Of a stretch of 64,000 nt of DNA, positions 25,459-34,720 are shown piece by piece. Source of the stretch: Opitutaceae bacterium. GTDB taxonomy: Bacteria; Verrucomicrobiota; Verrucomicrobiia; Opitutales; Opitutaceae. A program made the translations under genes and the position numbers. Under the pieces are notes generated by a model. The model did not search any database and was not told the DNA's origin. It saw only the letters and a list, made by a program, of their open reading frames with translations. The stretch lies in assembly GCA_028688225.1 (NCBI GenBank), contig JAQTYQ010000003.1:62001-126000 (forward strand), written 5' to 3'. The first letter of the stretch is position 1; every line of letters starts with the position of its first letter.

Positions 25459-26882
25459 GGCTTTGCAGGCTCCGGTGGCCAAGTGTACAGGTTCCAAAGG
25501 CCGAACTCGCGGCGTTGTGTCCCAGGAGGTGCAAGGCTAAGGGCGACACCCCAATCAGTCGCGGATCGCGGCAGAGCGATGACCGACATGCGAGGGGGCA
25601 GGTCGCGGCGCGCTTCGTCATAGGTCAGGGGGCGTCCGGAGACGAAACGAACATACAGACCATCTTCAACGTTGTAGAGGCGGTGCTCGCTGAACACGGT
25701 CACCAGTGGGTGCCAGGGAAACCAGACTTGCCCCGGCAGGACTTTGGCCAAGTACTCGGCTTCGCGATAGAGCCGCAATTCCGGCCGCCAGACGAGAGAG
25801 GGGAGAAGTAAGATTCGCGAGAGGCAAAGCAAAGCCGTGACACCTACCAAAGTTGATAAGAACCATCGGACCCCTTTACGGCCTTCGGCGAAGGTGCCTA
25901 CGACCACCAGGGCTGGCGGGAGCCAGAGCGGGAAGCTTTGCAGTGAATTCAACGTGCCCCCGATCTTCAGGACAGCCGCCAATCCCGTCGGCAAGGCACA
26001 CGCCCAAGTCACCATGGGTAGCCACAGATCGCGTCCCAAGCGATGCGGGCGCAACCACAACCAGGTAACGATGGGTACACCCAAGTGGATTGCAATAAAG
26101 GGGGACAAGTCCCAGAGCCGGCGTCCCAGTTGATCGGTCCATGGGAGCGAATTAGGAGTCACCACAAGATTAAACCATGCAGCAGGCGCGTCCTGTCGGC
26201 CGAGAAACAGAGCAGCCCAGACAGCCCCTCCGGCGAGCAGCCGCAAAACGTGGTCACGTGCTTCTGGCCAGCCGCGAGTGCAGCCCAACCAGATCATCTG
26301 GGCGACCGGCACTCCAAAGGATGTCTGTTTGCAGAAAAGACCCGCTGTGGCGAGAAAGGCGGCTCCCCAGTATCCAACCGACGAGCGCGAGCGCACGAGT
26401 GTAAGGTTGGCCAGCAAGCCAAGCGCAACGGCCGTGTTGTCCGCCTGCAAATATTGCCATGCCGCCCCCGGCCAGATGGCGAGGACGAGCAAAGCCACGG
26501 TAGCCCGCGTGGCTGGCGAGGGTTGCGGAGGCTCGGATACCTGCCAGAAGGCGCAGACCACGATGATGGCACCGAGAGAGAACATCAGGTTGATAGCGCC
26601 GGCAATCATCAGGGCTGAACCCGCGTCGCGTGCCCAAGTGGCAGGCCAAAGTAACAGCACAGGCAGAGGACCATACATCCAGGTGCTGACCGGACCGCTG
26701 TGGCCTGGATAAAGCGGGACGCCGAGGCTCAATCCGAGCGTCGGCGCGAGGCGTACATCGTTCCAGCCGCGTCCGGGAAACAGACACCAGCACATCCATA
26801 GCCAAATCGTGACTACAAGCACGGCGGCCAACCAAAGGGCCCGGAACAGGGTGGACGGGATGGGCTTGTCAACGGTGCGCAT
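25455..26882 (-). CDS. Tandem-paralogue membrane protein 2 of 3, GT-C-like
   Basis: The 475-residue protein has the same plan as its two neighbours: N-terminal span, loop WNDVRLAPTLGLSLGVPLYPG with TWMYGPLPVLLLWPAT, then YLQADNTAVALGLLANLTL, CKQTSFGVPVAQMIWLG, and a C-terminal soluble part with VWFPWHPLVTVFSEHRLYN and MSVIALPRSATDWGVALSL. About ten membrane segments are seen. ATG at 26880-26882 shares one base with the stop of the upstream paralogue, and its own stop overlaps the next ATG by 4 bp. A GT-C-like role is inferred from motif style and context only. Confidence 0.7.
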   Translation of the reverse strand: MRTVDKPIPSTLFRALWLAAVLVVTIWLWMCWCLFPGRGWNDVRLAPTLGLSLGVPLYPGHSGPVSTWMYGPLPVLLLWPATWARDAGSALMIAGAINLMFSLGAIIVVCAFWQVSEPPQPSPATRATVALLVLAIWPGAAWQYLQADNTAVALGLLANLTLVRSRSSVGYWGAAFLATAGLFCKQTSFGVPVAQMIWLGCTRGWPEARDHVLRLLAGGAVWAALFLGRQDAPAAWFNLVVTPNSLPWTDQLGRRLWDLSPFIAIHLGVPIVTWLWLRPHRLGRDLWLPMVTWACALPTGLAAVLKIGGTLNSLQSFPLWLPPALVVVGTFAEGRKGVRWFLSTLVGVTALLCLSRILLLPSLVWRPELRLYREAEYLAKVLPGQVWFPWHPLVTVFSEHRLYNVEDGLYVRFVSGRPLTYDEARRDLPPRMSVIALPRSATDWGVALSLAPPGTQRREFGLWNLYTWPPEPAKP

Positions 26883-28450
26883 TAATTTGCCACAGTTGAA
26901 TCGGCATTGGGTGGTGGGTGTTCGACCGGCCATGAGAGGAGGGTCCACAACCCGAACTCACGACGGATGGCGTGGGGTGGCGCGAGATTAAAAGCGATGC
27001 CCCAAGAGTTCCATCTTCGAGGCAGGGCGATGACACAGAACCGTGCAGGTAGATGTCGCCGAGCATGGCTGAATGTGATTGGTTGGCCCGACACAAAACG
27101 CACGTACATGCCATCCTCGTCGTGGTAGTATCTTCGTTCGCTGTAAAGAGTGACGAGGGGGTTCCACGGGAACCAGATCGTGTCCGGCAGGAGGTGTGTG
27201 AGATGGTCAGCCTGCCGGTAAGATTCGATACAAGGTGTCAGTGGCAGCGCGGGAACCTGCGTGAGCCGCAGGCTGGCGAGGCCGACCGCCGCCAAGCAGG
27301 CGAAGATTGACCGCCATGACCCGGCATGAGGCCGGGGTGCCGATGAAAGCAGGTAAGTCAGCACTGGCGGAAGCCAAAGGAGCAGGCCATGGAGCGAATT
27401 CACGGAGCCGCCCAGCTTCATCATGGCAGCGAAACCGAAGGGAAAGGCAGCACACCAAGTGATTGCCGGCAGCAGCAGCGGAGACTCTTTTGACCAGAAC
27501 CACTTCCGCCATGCCAGCATGGCTGCAGCCGGAAGTCCCAGATGGATCAGGAGGTACGGAGACAGATCGAAGAGCCGCTGGTGAGGAACATCCATCCAAG
27601 GGAATCGGGAGGGCAGTTCAATCAATGTGTACCAAAGCCCTGGCCATCCGAAGTCCGTAAGGAAGATTCCCGCCAAGGCCAGCCCTGAAAGCAGGCATCG
27701 CCCTGCATGGCGGATCCCTTCGCCACGGTCTTTTGCCACGAGCAGCCAGAGGATCTGGGCCAAAGCAGGACCGAGCGAAGTTTGCTTGCTAGCCAGTGCT
27801 GCCATGGCACAGAGGGCGGCTGCCCATCGCGAGGCAGGATTCCGGGCGCGAACCAACAGCAGGTTGCCGATGAGGCCGAATGCCACCGCCACGTTGTCAG
27901 CCTGGAGATTGTGGAAACAAAGCTGGGGCCAGACGCCAATGCACAGGAGCACCGCTACGAAGCGTGCCGACATTGCCGAGGTCCTTACTTCCCGTATCGG
28001 CCAGCTGGCGCAAACGACGGTGATAGCCGACACACTCAATAAAATGTTGAGCCCGCCAGCAATCATCAAGGCGCCGGCGGCGCTGCGTGCGAAAGTCGCC
28101 GGCCACATCAGCACAACCGGAACCGGGCCATAGGTCCACGTATTCACAATGCCTTCACGGGCCGTCGGATAGACCGGAAGACCCAGATGCAGCGCGATGG
28201 TAGGAGCCAGTCTTACGTCGTTCCAAATCAGCGAAGGGAACAAACACCAGCCGCTCCACAACCAGACTAACACTTCAGTGCCGGCCACACCAACCGCCGC
28301 GAGGAAGAGGCAGCGCAGCAAGAGGCTTCCTGTCGACGGAAAAAAGATAGATGAGCAGCATGAGAGAAAGGCATGCTTTTTCTCGACCTCTTGCGGCGAG
28401 GAAGAAGCATCAGGAGGGAATCTATGAAGCCTTTCAAAAAGGCTACTCAT
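26882..28450 (-). CDS. Tandem-paralogue membrane protein 1 of 3, GT-C-like
   Basis: The 522-residue protein is the first and longest of three tandem paralogues, with an extra N-terminal cytoplasmic stretch of about 40 residues (MSSLFERLHRFPPDASSS). Shared motifs are IWNDVRLAPTIALHLGLPVYP, TWTYGPVPVVLMWPAT, NLQADNVAVAFGLIGNLL, SKQTSLGPALAQILWLL, IWFPWNPLVTLYSERRYYHD, EDGMYVRFVSGQ and RFCVIALPRRWNSWGIAFNL. It is probably a polytopic cytoplasmic-membrane enzyme with a periplasmic C-terminal domain. It overlaps the upstream gene by 4 bp. Confidence 0.7.
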   Translation of the reverse strand: MSSLFERLHRFPPDASSSPQEVEKKHAFLSCCSSIFFPSTGSLLLRCLFLAAVGVAGTEVLVWLWSGWCLFPSLIWNDVRLAPTIALHLGLPVYPTAREGIVNTWTYGPVPVVLMWPATFARSAAGALMIAGGLNILLSVSAITVVCASWPIREVRTSAMSARFVAVLLCIGVWPQLCFHNLQADNVAVAFGLIGNLLLVRARNPASRWAAALCAMAALASKQTSLGPALAQILWLLVAKDRGEGIRHAGRCLLSGLALAGIFLTDFGWPGLWYTLIELPSRFPWMDVPHQRLFDLSPYLLIHLGLPAAAMLAWRKWFWSKESPLLLPAITWCAAFPFGFAAMMKLGGSVNSLHGLLLWLPPVLTYLLSSAPRPHAGSWRSIFACLAAVGLASLRLTQVPALPLTPCIESYRQADHLTHLLPDTIWFPWNPLVTLYSERRYYHDEDGMYVRFVSGQPITFSHARRHLPARFCVIALPRRWNSWGIAFNLAPPHAIRREFGLWTLLSWPVEHPPPNADSTVAN

Positions 28451-30318
28451 GATGAGAGTGGCTTCAAAACGGAAAGGTCAAAGACCTCCACACCGTCGAA
28501 AACCATCACCGGTTGGTACTGGGTGCGCAGGGTTTGCAGGAAGGGATGCAACCCGATAAACGCGTCTGAAATCGGGTCGGTAACCGTGAGAACCATCAAC
28601 CTCAGCCCATTGCTGCGTAACCGCCCGAGAGCGCGGTCGAAAGGCAAGCCTGCCTCAAGGCTTGGTGACAGCGCCGGACTGAAGAACATTGCAGCGTGAC
28701 CACCGACGCGACTCACAGCGACATGCATGGCGGGGTTGTCCACCGCGATTAAGCCACCGGCCGAAAGCTGTACAACGCGATCCCATGGCTGCGGCTGGTG
28801 AATGACAGTCCTCATCTCCCGCCAAGGCGTGAACGTCCAAGAAAAAGGCGATATCAACGGTGCGACGGGCAAGAGCCAGGCACGGCGGGCGGCATCAATT
28901 GACAACAGCAGCGTCACCCCCGCCACCATCATGCGACCCGCGCCCGACGACAGGTTTCCCAGCCAGCCGGCGAGCACCGCCGCGATTGCCAGCGCCGGAG
29001 TGAGCACGCGGAGAGAGTAATACCCGCCGCCCGCGGTCTGGGGCACGGACCACAGCCAGAGGCCGGCGATGAGCACGATCCCGGCGCTGGCCGGCCAGGC
29101 GGATCGATTCCCGCGTAACAGGAGGCCGACCCATCCTGCCAGGAGCACGGACCCGCCCAGCACGCCGATGGCCGCGATCAGATGGAGGAATGGGAGGTGG
29201 GGAGAATTGAGCCGCCAGTAGTCTCCGATGCACCGGACAATGTCAGCGTAGGCAGCGTTCGTCGGCAGATATCCGCCCAACGAATGAGGGAAGAGTGGGT
29301 TGCCGGTGTGGGCCCAGTTGCGCAGGTACCAGGGTGCAGCCATCCCGATAGTCATCGCGGCAAACGGACCAATGCTCCGTCGCCCCTCTCGGGCGATGAG
29401 AATCCCAATGCCAAGCAAAGGGAATGCCAGTCCATATTCGCGGGAGAGTGCACCCACGCTCGCAGCGATTCCGGCCCAAACGACAGTAGCCGTATTTGGT
29501 TCGCGGTGATAACGTTCGAGCAGGAACAACATGCTGGTAAGCGAAAGGGCAGTCAGACTCGTTTCCTGTCCCATCGCCACGCTCCAGAGGAACAGCGCGC
29601 TGGTCCCGAGCATGCCAACCGCTGTCCAACCACCACGTTTGCCCCACCATTCGTACGCCAGTCCAAACACTGCGCTGCCTAGCAACAGCGCTTCACCGGC
29701 GATGCGCACCACGGTCACCACCGGATTGGTCGTGCCGGTGATCAAATAGACCCAGGCGTTGAGCAGCGGGACCAAGGGCGGGATGCCGTCGCACCAGGCA
29801 TAGGCTTCGAAATCCGTCGCCGCCACCGGCGGATAAAAATGCAAGTTCCCATGGACCAGCAAGGCTCGCGCCAGGTAATCCCAACGAAAACCGTTGTCCC
29901 AGCCTGAGAGGGGATCAAGCACCGCACGTACGGTGATCGAAGCGAGCCCGCAGATGCCCGCGGCGGCCCAAAGCCAGTCCGTGTCGTGAGGGAGCAGGGA
30001 AAGTCGCCCTCGGCTTGCTTGGGCCGGAGCTTTTCGCGCCAGGCACGCGAGAATCACGCAGACCGCGAGCCAGGTAACGAGAAGGGGGCCGGTGGAGAGA
30101 CGCACGCCAAGCGCATCAGTGCCGATCACAACATGAAACCATAGCACTGCCGAACCGAGAAACGCCGTCAACCATGGTGCCGGTGAACCAAAACAGCGGC
30201 CAAGCAGCCACCCAGGGAGCAGCCAAGCTGCCACCGCAATCAGCAGTTTCAACCAAAGGGGTGACAGGTTCAATTCGGGCTGCATCGCAACCGCAGTGTG
30301 TGCTACGCACGAGATCAT
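28447..30318 (-). CDS. Polytopic membrane protein, putative glycosyltransferase
   Basis: The 623-residue protein has at least 12 hydrophobic segments. An outer loop reads LDPLSGWDNGFRWDYLARALLVHG, with YAWCDGIPPLVPLLNAWVYLI after it; the Asp-containing loop followed by a Pro-Pro-Leu turn resembles the acceptor/donor loop of GT-C enzymes. A soluble C-terminal tail of about 130 residues (AVDNPAMHVAVSRVGGHAAM, LRLMVLTVTDPISDAF) resembles the tail of its neighbours. It overlaps both neighbours by 4 bp (ATGA). ATG at 30316-30318 is used; an in-frame ATG at 30283-30285 is possible. Confidence 0.65.
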   Translation of the reverse strand: MISCVAHTAVAMQPELNLSPLWLKLLIAVAAWLLPGWLLGRCFGSPAPWLTAFLGSAVLWFHVVIGTDALGVRLSTGPLLVTWLAVCVILACLARKAPAQASRGRLSLLPHDTDWLWAAAGICGLASITVRAVLDPLSGWDNGFRWDYLARALLVHGNLHFYPPVAATDFEAYAWCDGIPPLVPLLNAWVYLITGTTNPVVTVVRIAGEALLLGSAVFGLAYEWWGKRGGWTAVGMLGTSALFLWSVAMGQETSLTALSLTSMLFLLERYHREPNTATVVWAGIAASVGALSREYGLAFPLLGIGILIAREGRRSIGPFAAMTIGMAAPWYLRNWAHTGNPLFPHSLGGYLPTNAAYADIVRCIGDYWRLNSPHLPFLHLIAAIGVLGGSVLLAGWVGLLLRGNRSAWPASAGIVLIAGLWLWSVPQTAGGGYYSLRVLTPALAIAAVLAGWLGNLSSGAGRMMVAGVTLLLSIDAARRAWLLPVAPLISPFSWTFTPWREMRTVIHQPQPWDRVVQLSAGGLIAVDNPAMHVAVSRVGGHAAMFFSPALSPSLEAGLPFDRALGRLRSNGLRLMVLTVTDPISDAFIGLHPFLQTLRTQYQPVMVFDGVEVFDLSVLKPLSS

Positions 30319-32318
30319 TGCTTGGAGCGTATCATTTGCTCTATCGCGCGGACGAATTCACGCAGGGGGCTTTCCACCACGACATGCAGATCCTGCTCCG
30401 TGACGTCGTAGATCATGATGGAGTGGCCAATCTGTGCCACAGGTTCCCGGGCGCGGAGGTAGTGACAAAGCCGGGTGAAGCGCAGCCAATCGTACGTTCT
30501 CCAGAATAATGGCAGTTGGTCGCCTTTTGTCTTGGAGCACACCGGTATTTGGCGAGGCGACGGTGGCGCATCGATTTCCAGTGAACGCAACGCTTGGTAC
30601 CGCTTCTCAAGCTCGATCGTCCATGGCCCGGCCATGGGACCGTAAGGTTGTTGCAGCATGGTGGCAGAGACGCAGTAGATACCGGGACCCAGCCGATAGG
30701 CAGAGGGTGCGTCCAGCGCAGGCAACCGAGGCAACGAAGAGGCAAGAATGCCTTCGTAGTTTTCGTCACCAGAACCAAAATACGCGAGGTAGACATCCCG
30801 TTGATCGCCTGACTTCCGCCGGCTGGCGAGCCAGCCGGCCAGACCGGGCAGATCCTGCCCCCAGTCGAGCGAGCTATCTACCAGATGGCGGTAGCCCTGG
30901 GAGGGACCGCCTGCGAACAAATTGAAGTAGGCCAGAAAATCGGGCCGGATGGCCGCGACTTCGACAGCGGACCACAGCAGCAACCCACCCAGCAGCAAGC
31001 GCCCGCACCAGCGGTGCTCCCAAAGATACCGGCCCAACAATCCGCTGAACACAAACAGCACGGGAAAGGTCGGCAGTACGTGGCGCAGGCCGATGTTGAG
31101 CTGACTGGCAATCGAACTCGTCCAATAGATGCCAAAGAAAATCCACAACGGAGCGGCGGCCTGGAGGTCGCGCAACAATCGGGCTCGTCCATTTTTGTGC
31201 CAGTGCAGCACGGCCAAGCAAGCTGTGCCGGCCAGGGCCAGTAAGAATGACGGTGGCGTCTTTACGAGGAAAGTGTACGGAAAGAACCACCACCAGCCGC
31301 CGATTTTCGCCTCACCGTTCAGAAAGGCGCCGTGGTGGCCGGCGTCAGCCAAGACGTGAGCCAGCCCGTAAAGATACGCATCTGGAAACAGATGCAGGGT
31401 ACGGACTGTCGTGATCAGCGCGCCCACCGGGCCATCGAGTCCCCTCAAGACCATTTCCCATGGCCGCGCATAGGCTATTGGGGACGGAAGTCCCGGATTC
31501 GCCGCGGCCAACCGGAAGTCGAACGCCGCCCAGATTATCACCGTGGCGACAAGGCCGTGACCCAGCAGCGAAAGCAAGCCCGCGAGCAGTTTACTCCGGC
31601 GTCGGGTGAATTGCCACCGGTTAAGAACCACAGGCTCGACGTGGAAAGCGCGCACGATAATCAGCGCGGCGCCCAGTGGCAGCAGCAGGACCGCCGAAAA
31701 CTTCGCCAGGCAGGCTAGGCCGAAGGTGACGGCACTCAGGAACGCCCAGCCGATTTCGGATCGATGTAGATGCCGCCAAAACGCCCCGACGGCTGCGATC
31801 AGGAAAAACGTTGCCGCCATGTCGGAGGTCGCCAGCGGAGCCTGCGCCAGCATATTGGGGCAGAGCAGACAGAAGAGGAGCGCGGTGAATCCGCCCGCCA
31901 GACCAAACAGGCGTCGCGACCAGGCGAACACCAGCGCGGCTGTCGCCGCCGCCCATAGGCTGTTCGTGGCGCGGGCGAGAAACAGCAGCCAGTCGGTGTT
32001 GTTGCCAAGCCGGTAGAAATGCAGGTAGCCCAGGGTCCACACATCGGAGTCACGCCAGGCGGGATTCGAAAAATCGGGGTAGTGGGCGTCGAGCAACCAC
32101 GCGGGCAGTGCCGCCCAGCGCTGCGGTAGATTACCATTCTCGGGTTGCAGACGGAAATCGCCGAACTGCCAGTAGGCCTGCCCGGCCACGAGATGGGCGA
32201 TTTCGTCGTGAGTGACGCACTTATCCATCATTGCGGTCAGCGCCCAGAGGACCTGCGCGCCGATGAGCAGTCCGGCGGCGATGGCGGGATTCCGGCGGAA
32301 CGGCGCGGGCCAGGACAT
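30315..32318 (-). CDS. GT39/ArnT-like membrane glycosyltransferase (paralogue of 17865-19895)
   Basis: The 667-residue protein shows THDEIAHLVAGQAYWQFGDF followed by LQPENGNLPQRWAALPAWLL in its first periplasmic loop, about 10 further membrane spans, AKFSAVLLLPLGAALIIV, and the C-terminal region HLVDSSLDWGQDLPGLAGWL and YFGSGDENYEGILASSLP. All these align with the protein at 17865-19895, so the two are paralogues. The DE pair is the predicted catalytic/metal site of polyprenyl-phosphate-sugar-dependent GT39-type enzymes. Donor and acceptor are unknown. It lies 5 bp downstream of the aminotransferase gene and overlaps the next gene by 4 bp. Confidence 0.8.
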   Translation of the reverse strand: MSWPAPFRRNPAIAAGLLIGAQVLWALTAMMDKCVTHDEIAHLVAGQAYWQFGDFRLQPENGNLPQRWAALPAWLLDAHYPDFSNPAWRDSDVWTLGYLHFYRLGNNTDWLLFLARATNSLWAAATAALVFAWSRRLFGLAGGFTALLFCLLCPNMLAQAPLATSDMAATFFLIAAVGAFWRHLHRSEIGWAFLSAVTFGLACLAKFSAVLLLPLGAALIIVRAFHVEPVVLNRWQFTRRRSKLLAGLLSLLGHGLVATVIIWAAFDFRLAAANPGLPSPIAYARPWEMVLRGLDGPVGALITTVRTLHLFPDAYLYGLAHVLADAGHHGAFLNGEAKIGGWWWFFPYTFLVKTPPSFLLALAGTACLAVLHWHKNGRARLLRDLQAAAPLWIFFGIYWTSSIASQLNIGLRHVLPTFPVLFVFSGLLGRYLWEHRWCGRLLLGGLLLWSAVEVAAIRPDFLAYFNLFAGGPSQGYRHLVDSSLDWGQDLPGLAGWLASRRKSGDQRDVYLAYFGSGDENYEGILASSLPRLPALDAPSAYRLGPGIYCVSATMLQQPYGPMAGPWTIELEKRYQALRSLEIDAPPSPRQIPVCSKTKGDQLPLFWRTYDWLRFTRLCHYLRAREPVAQIGHSIMIYDVTEQDLHVVVESPLREFVRAIEQMIRSKQ

Positions 32319-32323
32319 GGCGA

Positions 32324-33472
32324 CTATCGCACGGAAGTGGCCAGCGCGGCCCGCAGCGCCCGAGCCACGTGGTCGACCTGTGCCGGGGTGATTTCCGGGA
32401 ACATCGGCAGGGAAAGGACCGTGCGGGCAGCCCGTTCAGCGTTGGGAAAGGCTCCCGCGGTGTAGCCGAGCTCCGCGTAAGCTCTCTGCTGGTGGATCGG
32501 CACCGGATAATGGACAACCGTTTGTACGCCGTGAGCAGCCAACTCCTTTGCGATGGCATCACGATCATGCTCCAGGATGCGGACGACAAACAGGTGGTAG
32601 ACATGGCGGTCGGTCCAGGAGGACTCGAATGGCAGTTCGAGACCCGGACAGCCGGCCAGTGCCGCCCGATACCAGCCCGCGGCGCTCCGTCGCTGCTCGT
32701 TCCAATCAGCGAGGTGCCGCAATTTTACAGCGAGAATGGCGGCTTGTAAGGTGTCGAGGCGCGAGTTGTAGCCCTGGATTTCGTGATGGTATTTCACGAC
32801 CGAGCCCCAGTTGCGAAGAAGGCGAAGCCGGCGGGTCAGAGTAGCGTCGCTGGTGGTGACTGCACCGCCGTCACCGAAGGCACCCAGATTCTTGCCCGGA
32901 TAAAAACTGAAACCTGCGGCCACGCCGACCGAACCGCAGCGCAGGCCGTCTTTCAAGGTGGCCCCGTGCGCCTGCGCGGCATCCTCGATGAGCGCGAGTC
33001 CGTGCTTCCTGGCGAGGGTGGCGAGCACCGGCAGGTTGGCCGGCTGCCCATAAAGGTGCACAGGCATGATGGCCCTGGTCCGCGGCGTGATGGCTGCGGC
33101 CACCGCTGCCGGGTCGATCAGGTAGTCCTCACGTCTGCAGTCCACCAAGACCGGTCGGGCACCGGCATAGGAGATCGCTTCAGCCGTGGCGATGAAGCTG
33201 TTGGCCGCCGTGATAACCTCGTCACCGGCTCCGATGTTCAGGGCGCGCAGGATGAGTTGCAGTGCATCAGTGCCGGAGCCGACGCCGACGGCGTGCGCCG
33301 TCCCGCAAAATTGCGCCCACACCGCCTCGAAGGTCGCGACCTCAGGGCCGAGAATGAATTGTCCATGCCCCAGCACAGTGGCGATCGCCGGGTCGAGTTC
33401 GGCGCGCAGGTTGCGAATCTGGAGCGGCAGATCTTGGAACGGAACTGCGAAGGGAGCGGGGGAGTGAGTCAT
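32324..33472 (-). CDS. DegT/DnrJ/EryC1-type sugar aminotransferase (3-amino-sugar branch)
   Basis: The 382-residue PLP enzyme has VGSGTDALQLILRAL near residue 62, ANSFIATAEAI, LIEDAAQAHGA (Asp for the PLP pyridine nitrogen), and the PLP lysine in FYPGKNLGAFGDGGA. That is the VioA/FdtB/WlbC-type fold that transaminates keto-sugar nucleotides. The neighbouring Gfo/Idh dehydrogenase and hexapeptide acetyltransferase make a route oxidise at C3, aminate, acetylate most likely, as in WlbA/WlbC/WlbB or GnnA/GnnB. ATG at 33470-33472 overlaps the upstream GT2 stop by 4 bp, and this start is preferred to one seven codons upstream. Confidence 0.9.
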   Translation of the reverse strand: MTHSPAPFAVPFQDLPLQIRNLRAELDPAIATVLGHGQFILGPEVATFEAVWAQFCGTAHAVGVGSGTDALQLILRALNIGAGDEVITAANSFIATAEAISYAGARPVLVDCRREDYLIDPAAVAAAITPRTRAIMPVHLYGQPANLPVLATLARKHGLALIEDAAQAHGATLKDGLRCGSVGVAAGFSFYPGKNLGAFGDGGAVTTSDATLTRRLRLLRNWGSVVKYHHEIQGYNSRLDTLQAAILAVKLRHLADWNEQRRSAAGWYRAALAGCPGLELPFESSWTDRHVYHLFVVRILEHDRDAIAKELAAHGVQTVVHYPVPIHQQRAYAELGYTAGAFPNAERAARTVLSLPMFPEITPAQVDHVARALRAALATSVR

Positions 33473-34230
33473 GTGCCGATGCTTCCAGGGCAAGGGGTAT
33501 GGTCAGTTTCTTTGCGCCAAGTGTTCCAGAGGGAGAACAGCCCGATCAACGTGTGCCACATCACCTGGAAGCGCGAGGCAGACGACACACCACCCAGCCG
33601 CGCCTTCATCTCCACGTCAACCTGCACAAAGGTTGCCCCGATATCGCGCAACCGGACGAGCGTCTCGGCTAGCATGGGGATGCCACGCTGCGTGAGGCGA
33701 ATGCGTGCAAACTGGTCGCGGCGGTACGCGTGGATCCAATTTACATCCCGAAGATGCAATTGAAACAAGAGCGCGACCAACCGCGGATAAAGCCACGCAT
33801 TGACCAGCATGAGCGGATTGTAGCCTACGCGACGCCGGCGGCAGCCGACAATCACATCAGCGCGGCCAAACTGAGCCGTATAGGGAGCAAGGTCGCCGGC
33901 ATTGGCCGGCATGTCGGCGGGCCAGAGCATCACATACTCGCCGGTGGCGCGCCGGATTCCAGTGCGAAAGGCGCCGCCGAGTCCCTGGTTTTCCTGATGG
34001 CACGCGGCGACGCCCGGGAGCTCGCGCGCGAGGCAATCAGCCATCTCGCCGGTGTGGTCGCGGCTGCCGTCATCGACCACGATGATCTCTGCAGGAATCT
34101 GCAGTTCGTTGAGGCTGGCACGCAGGCGCCTGACGGTCCCTTCAAGCAGCACTTCCTCGTTGAAGGCGGGTACGATGACGCTTAGCGCCACGAAGGAGGC
34201 AGCACCGGGCTGGATGGAAGCGTCGTTCAT
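33469..34230 (-). CDS. Family 2 glycosyltransferase
   Basis: The 253-residue protein begins with an acidic lead and then LSVIVPAFNEEVLLEGTVRRL, IIVVDDGSRDHTGEMAD and NQGLGGAFRTGIRRATGEYV, the GT-A nucleotide-binding half. The usual DxD is replaced by LWPADMPANAGDLAPY, where only ADM is found at the expected place. C-terminally it has VGYNPLMLVNAWLYPRLVALLF and DVNWIHAYRRDQFA. No C-terminal membrane pair is present, so it is not of the GtrB type. ATG at 34228-34230 is chosen because the open frame upstream runs into the acetyltransferase gene. It lies between the acetyltransferase (4 bp gap) and the aminotransferase (4 bp overlap). Confidence 0.87.
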   Translation of the reverse strand: MNDASIQPGAASFVALSVIVPAFNEEVLLEGTVRRLRASLNELQIPAEIIVVDDGSRDHTGEMADCLARELPGVAACHQENQGLGGAFRTGIRRATGEYVMLWPADMPANAGDLAPYTAQFGRADVIVGCRRRRVGYNPLMLVNAWLYPRLVALLFQLHLRDVNWIHAYRRDQFARIRLTQRGIPMLAETLVRLRDIGATFVQVDVEMKARLGGVSSASRFQVMWHTLIGLFSLWNTWRKETDHTPCPGSIGT

Positions 34231-34234
34231 GAAA

Positions 34235-34720
34235 TCAGCCGGACCCGGCGTGCCGGGGTAGAAGGCGGGCAGGCACGCCGGCGACGACTGCACCGGAGGC
34301 CACGTCATGGGTGACGACGGCGCCCGCGCCGATTGTCGCACCTTCGCCAATGGTCACCCCGCCCATGATCAGCGCACCGGAGCCGAGCGCGGCGCCTTGC
34401 CGGACGAGCACACGCTCCAGTTTCCAAGTCTGGGCCAGCGTTGTGGCCACCGTCGGATGCCGGTCGTTGATGAACATCACGCCGTGGCCGACAAAGACAT
34501 CGGCCTCCAACGTCACGCCGGAGCAGATAAACGTGTGACTTTGGATGCGGCACCGCGGACCAATCTCGACGTCGCGCTGGATCTCGACAAAGGTGCCGAT
34601 CATGCAGTCATCGCCGATACGGCAACCGTAGAGATTGACGAAGGGATTGAGCCGCACCCGCTGGCCGAGCGCGACGTCGGCGGCGATGCGGTAGAGTGAG
34701 GACTCGGGTCGGTCGGTCAT
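34235..34720 (-). CDS. Left-handed beta-helix (hexapeptide) N-acetyltransferase for a sugar nucleotide
   Basis: The 161-residue protein consists of hexapeptide repeats ([LIV]-G-x4): IGDDCMIGTFVEIQRDVEIGPRC, SGVTLEADVFVGHGVMFIND, VRQGAALGSGALIMGGVTIGEGATIGAGAVV. It ends with the typical AGVPARLLP. The loop GHGVMFINDRHP, with its His and Asn, recalls WlbB/WbpD/FdtC-type 3-N-acetyltransferases, which act on UDP- or dTDP-3-amino sugars. It overlaps the Gfo/Idh gene upstream by 4 bp and is followed by GT2 and aminotransferase genes, which strongly supports a diamino- or 3-amino-sugar pathway. Confidence 0.9.
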   Translation of the reverse strand: MTDRPESSLYRIAADVALGQRVRLNPFVNLYGCRIGDDCMIGTFVEIQRDVEIGPRCRIQSHTFICSGVTLEADVFVGHGVMFINDRHPTVATTLAQTWKLERVLVRQGAALGSGALIMGGVTIGEGATIGAGAVVTHDVASGAVVAGVPARLLPRHAGSG

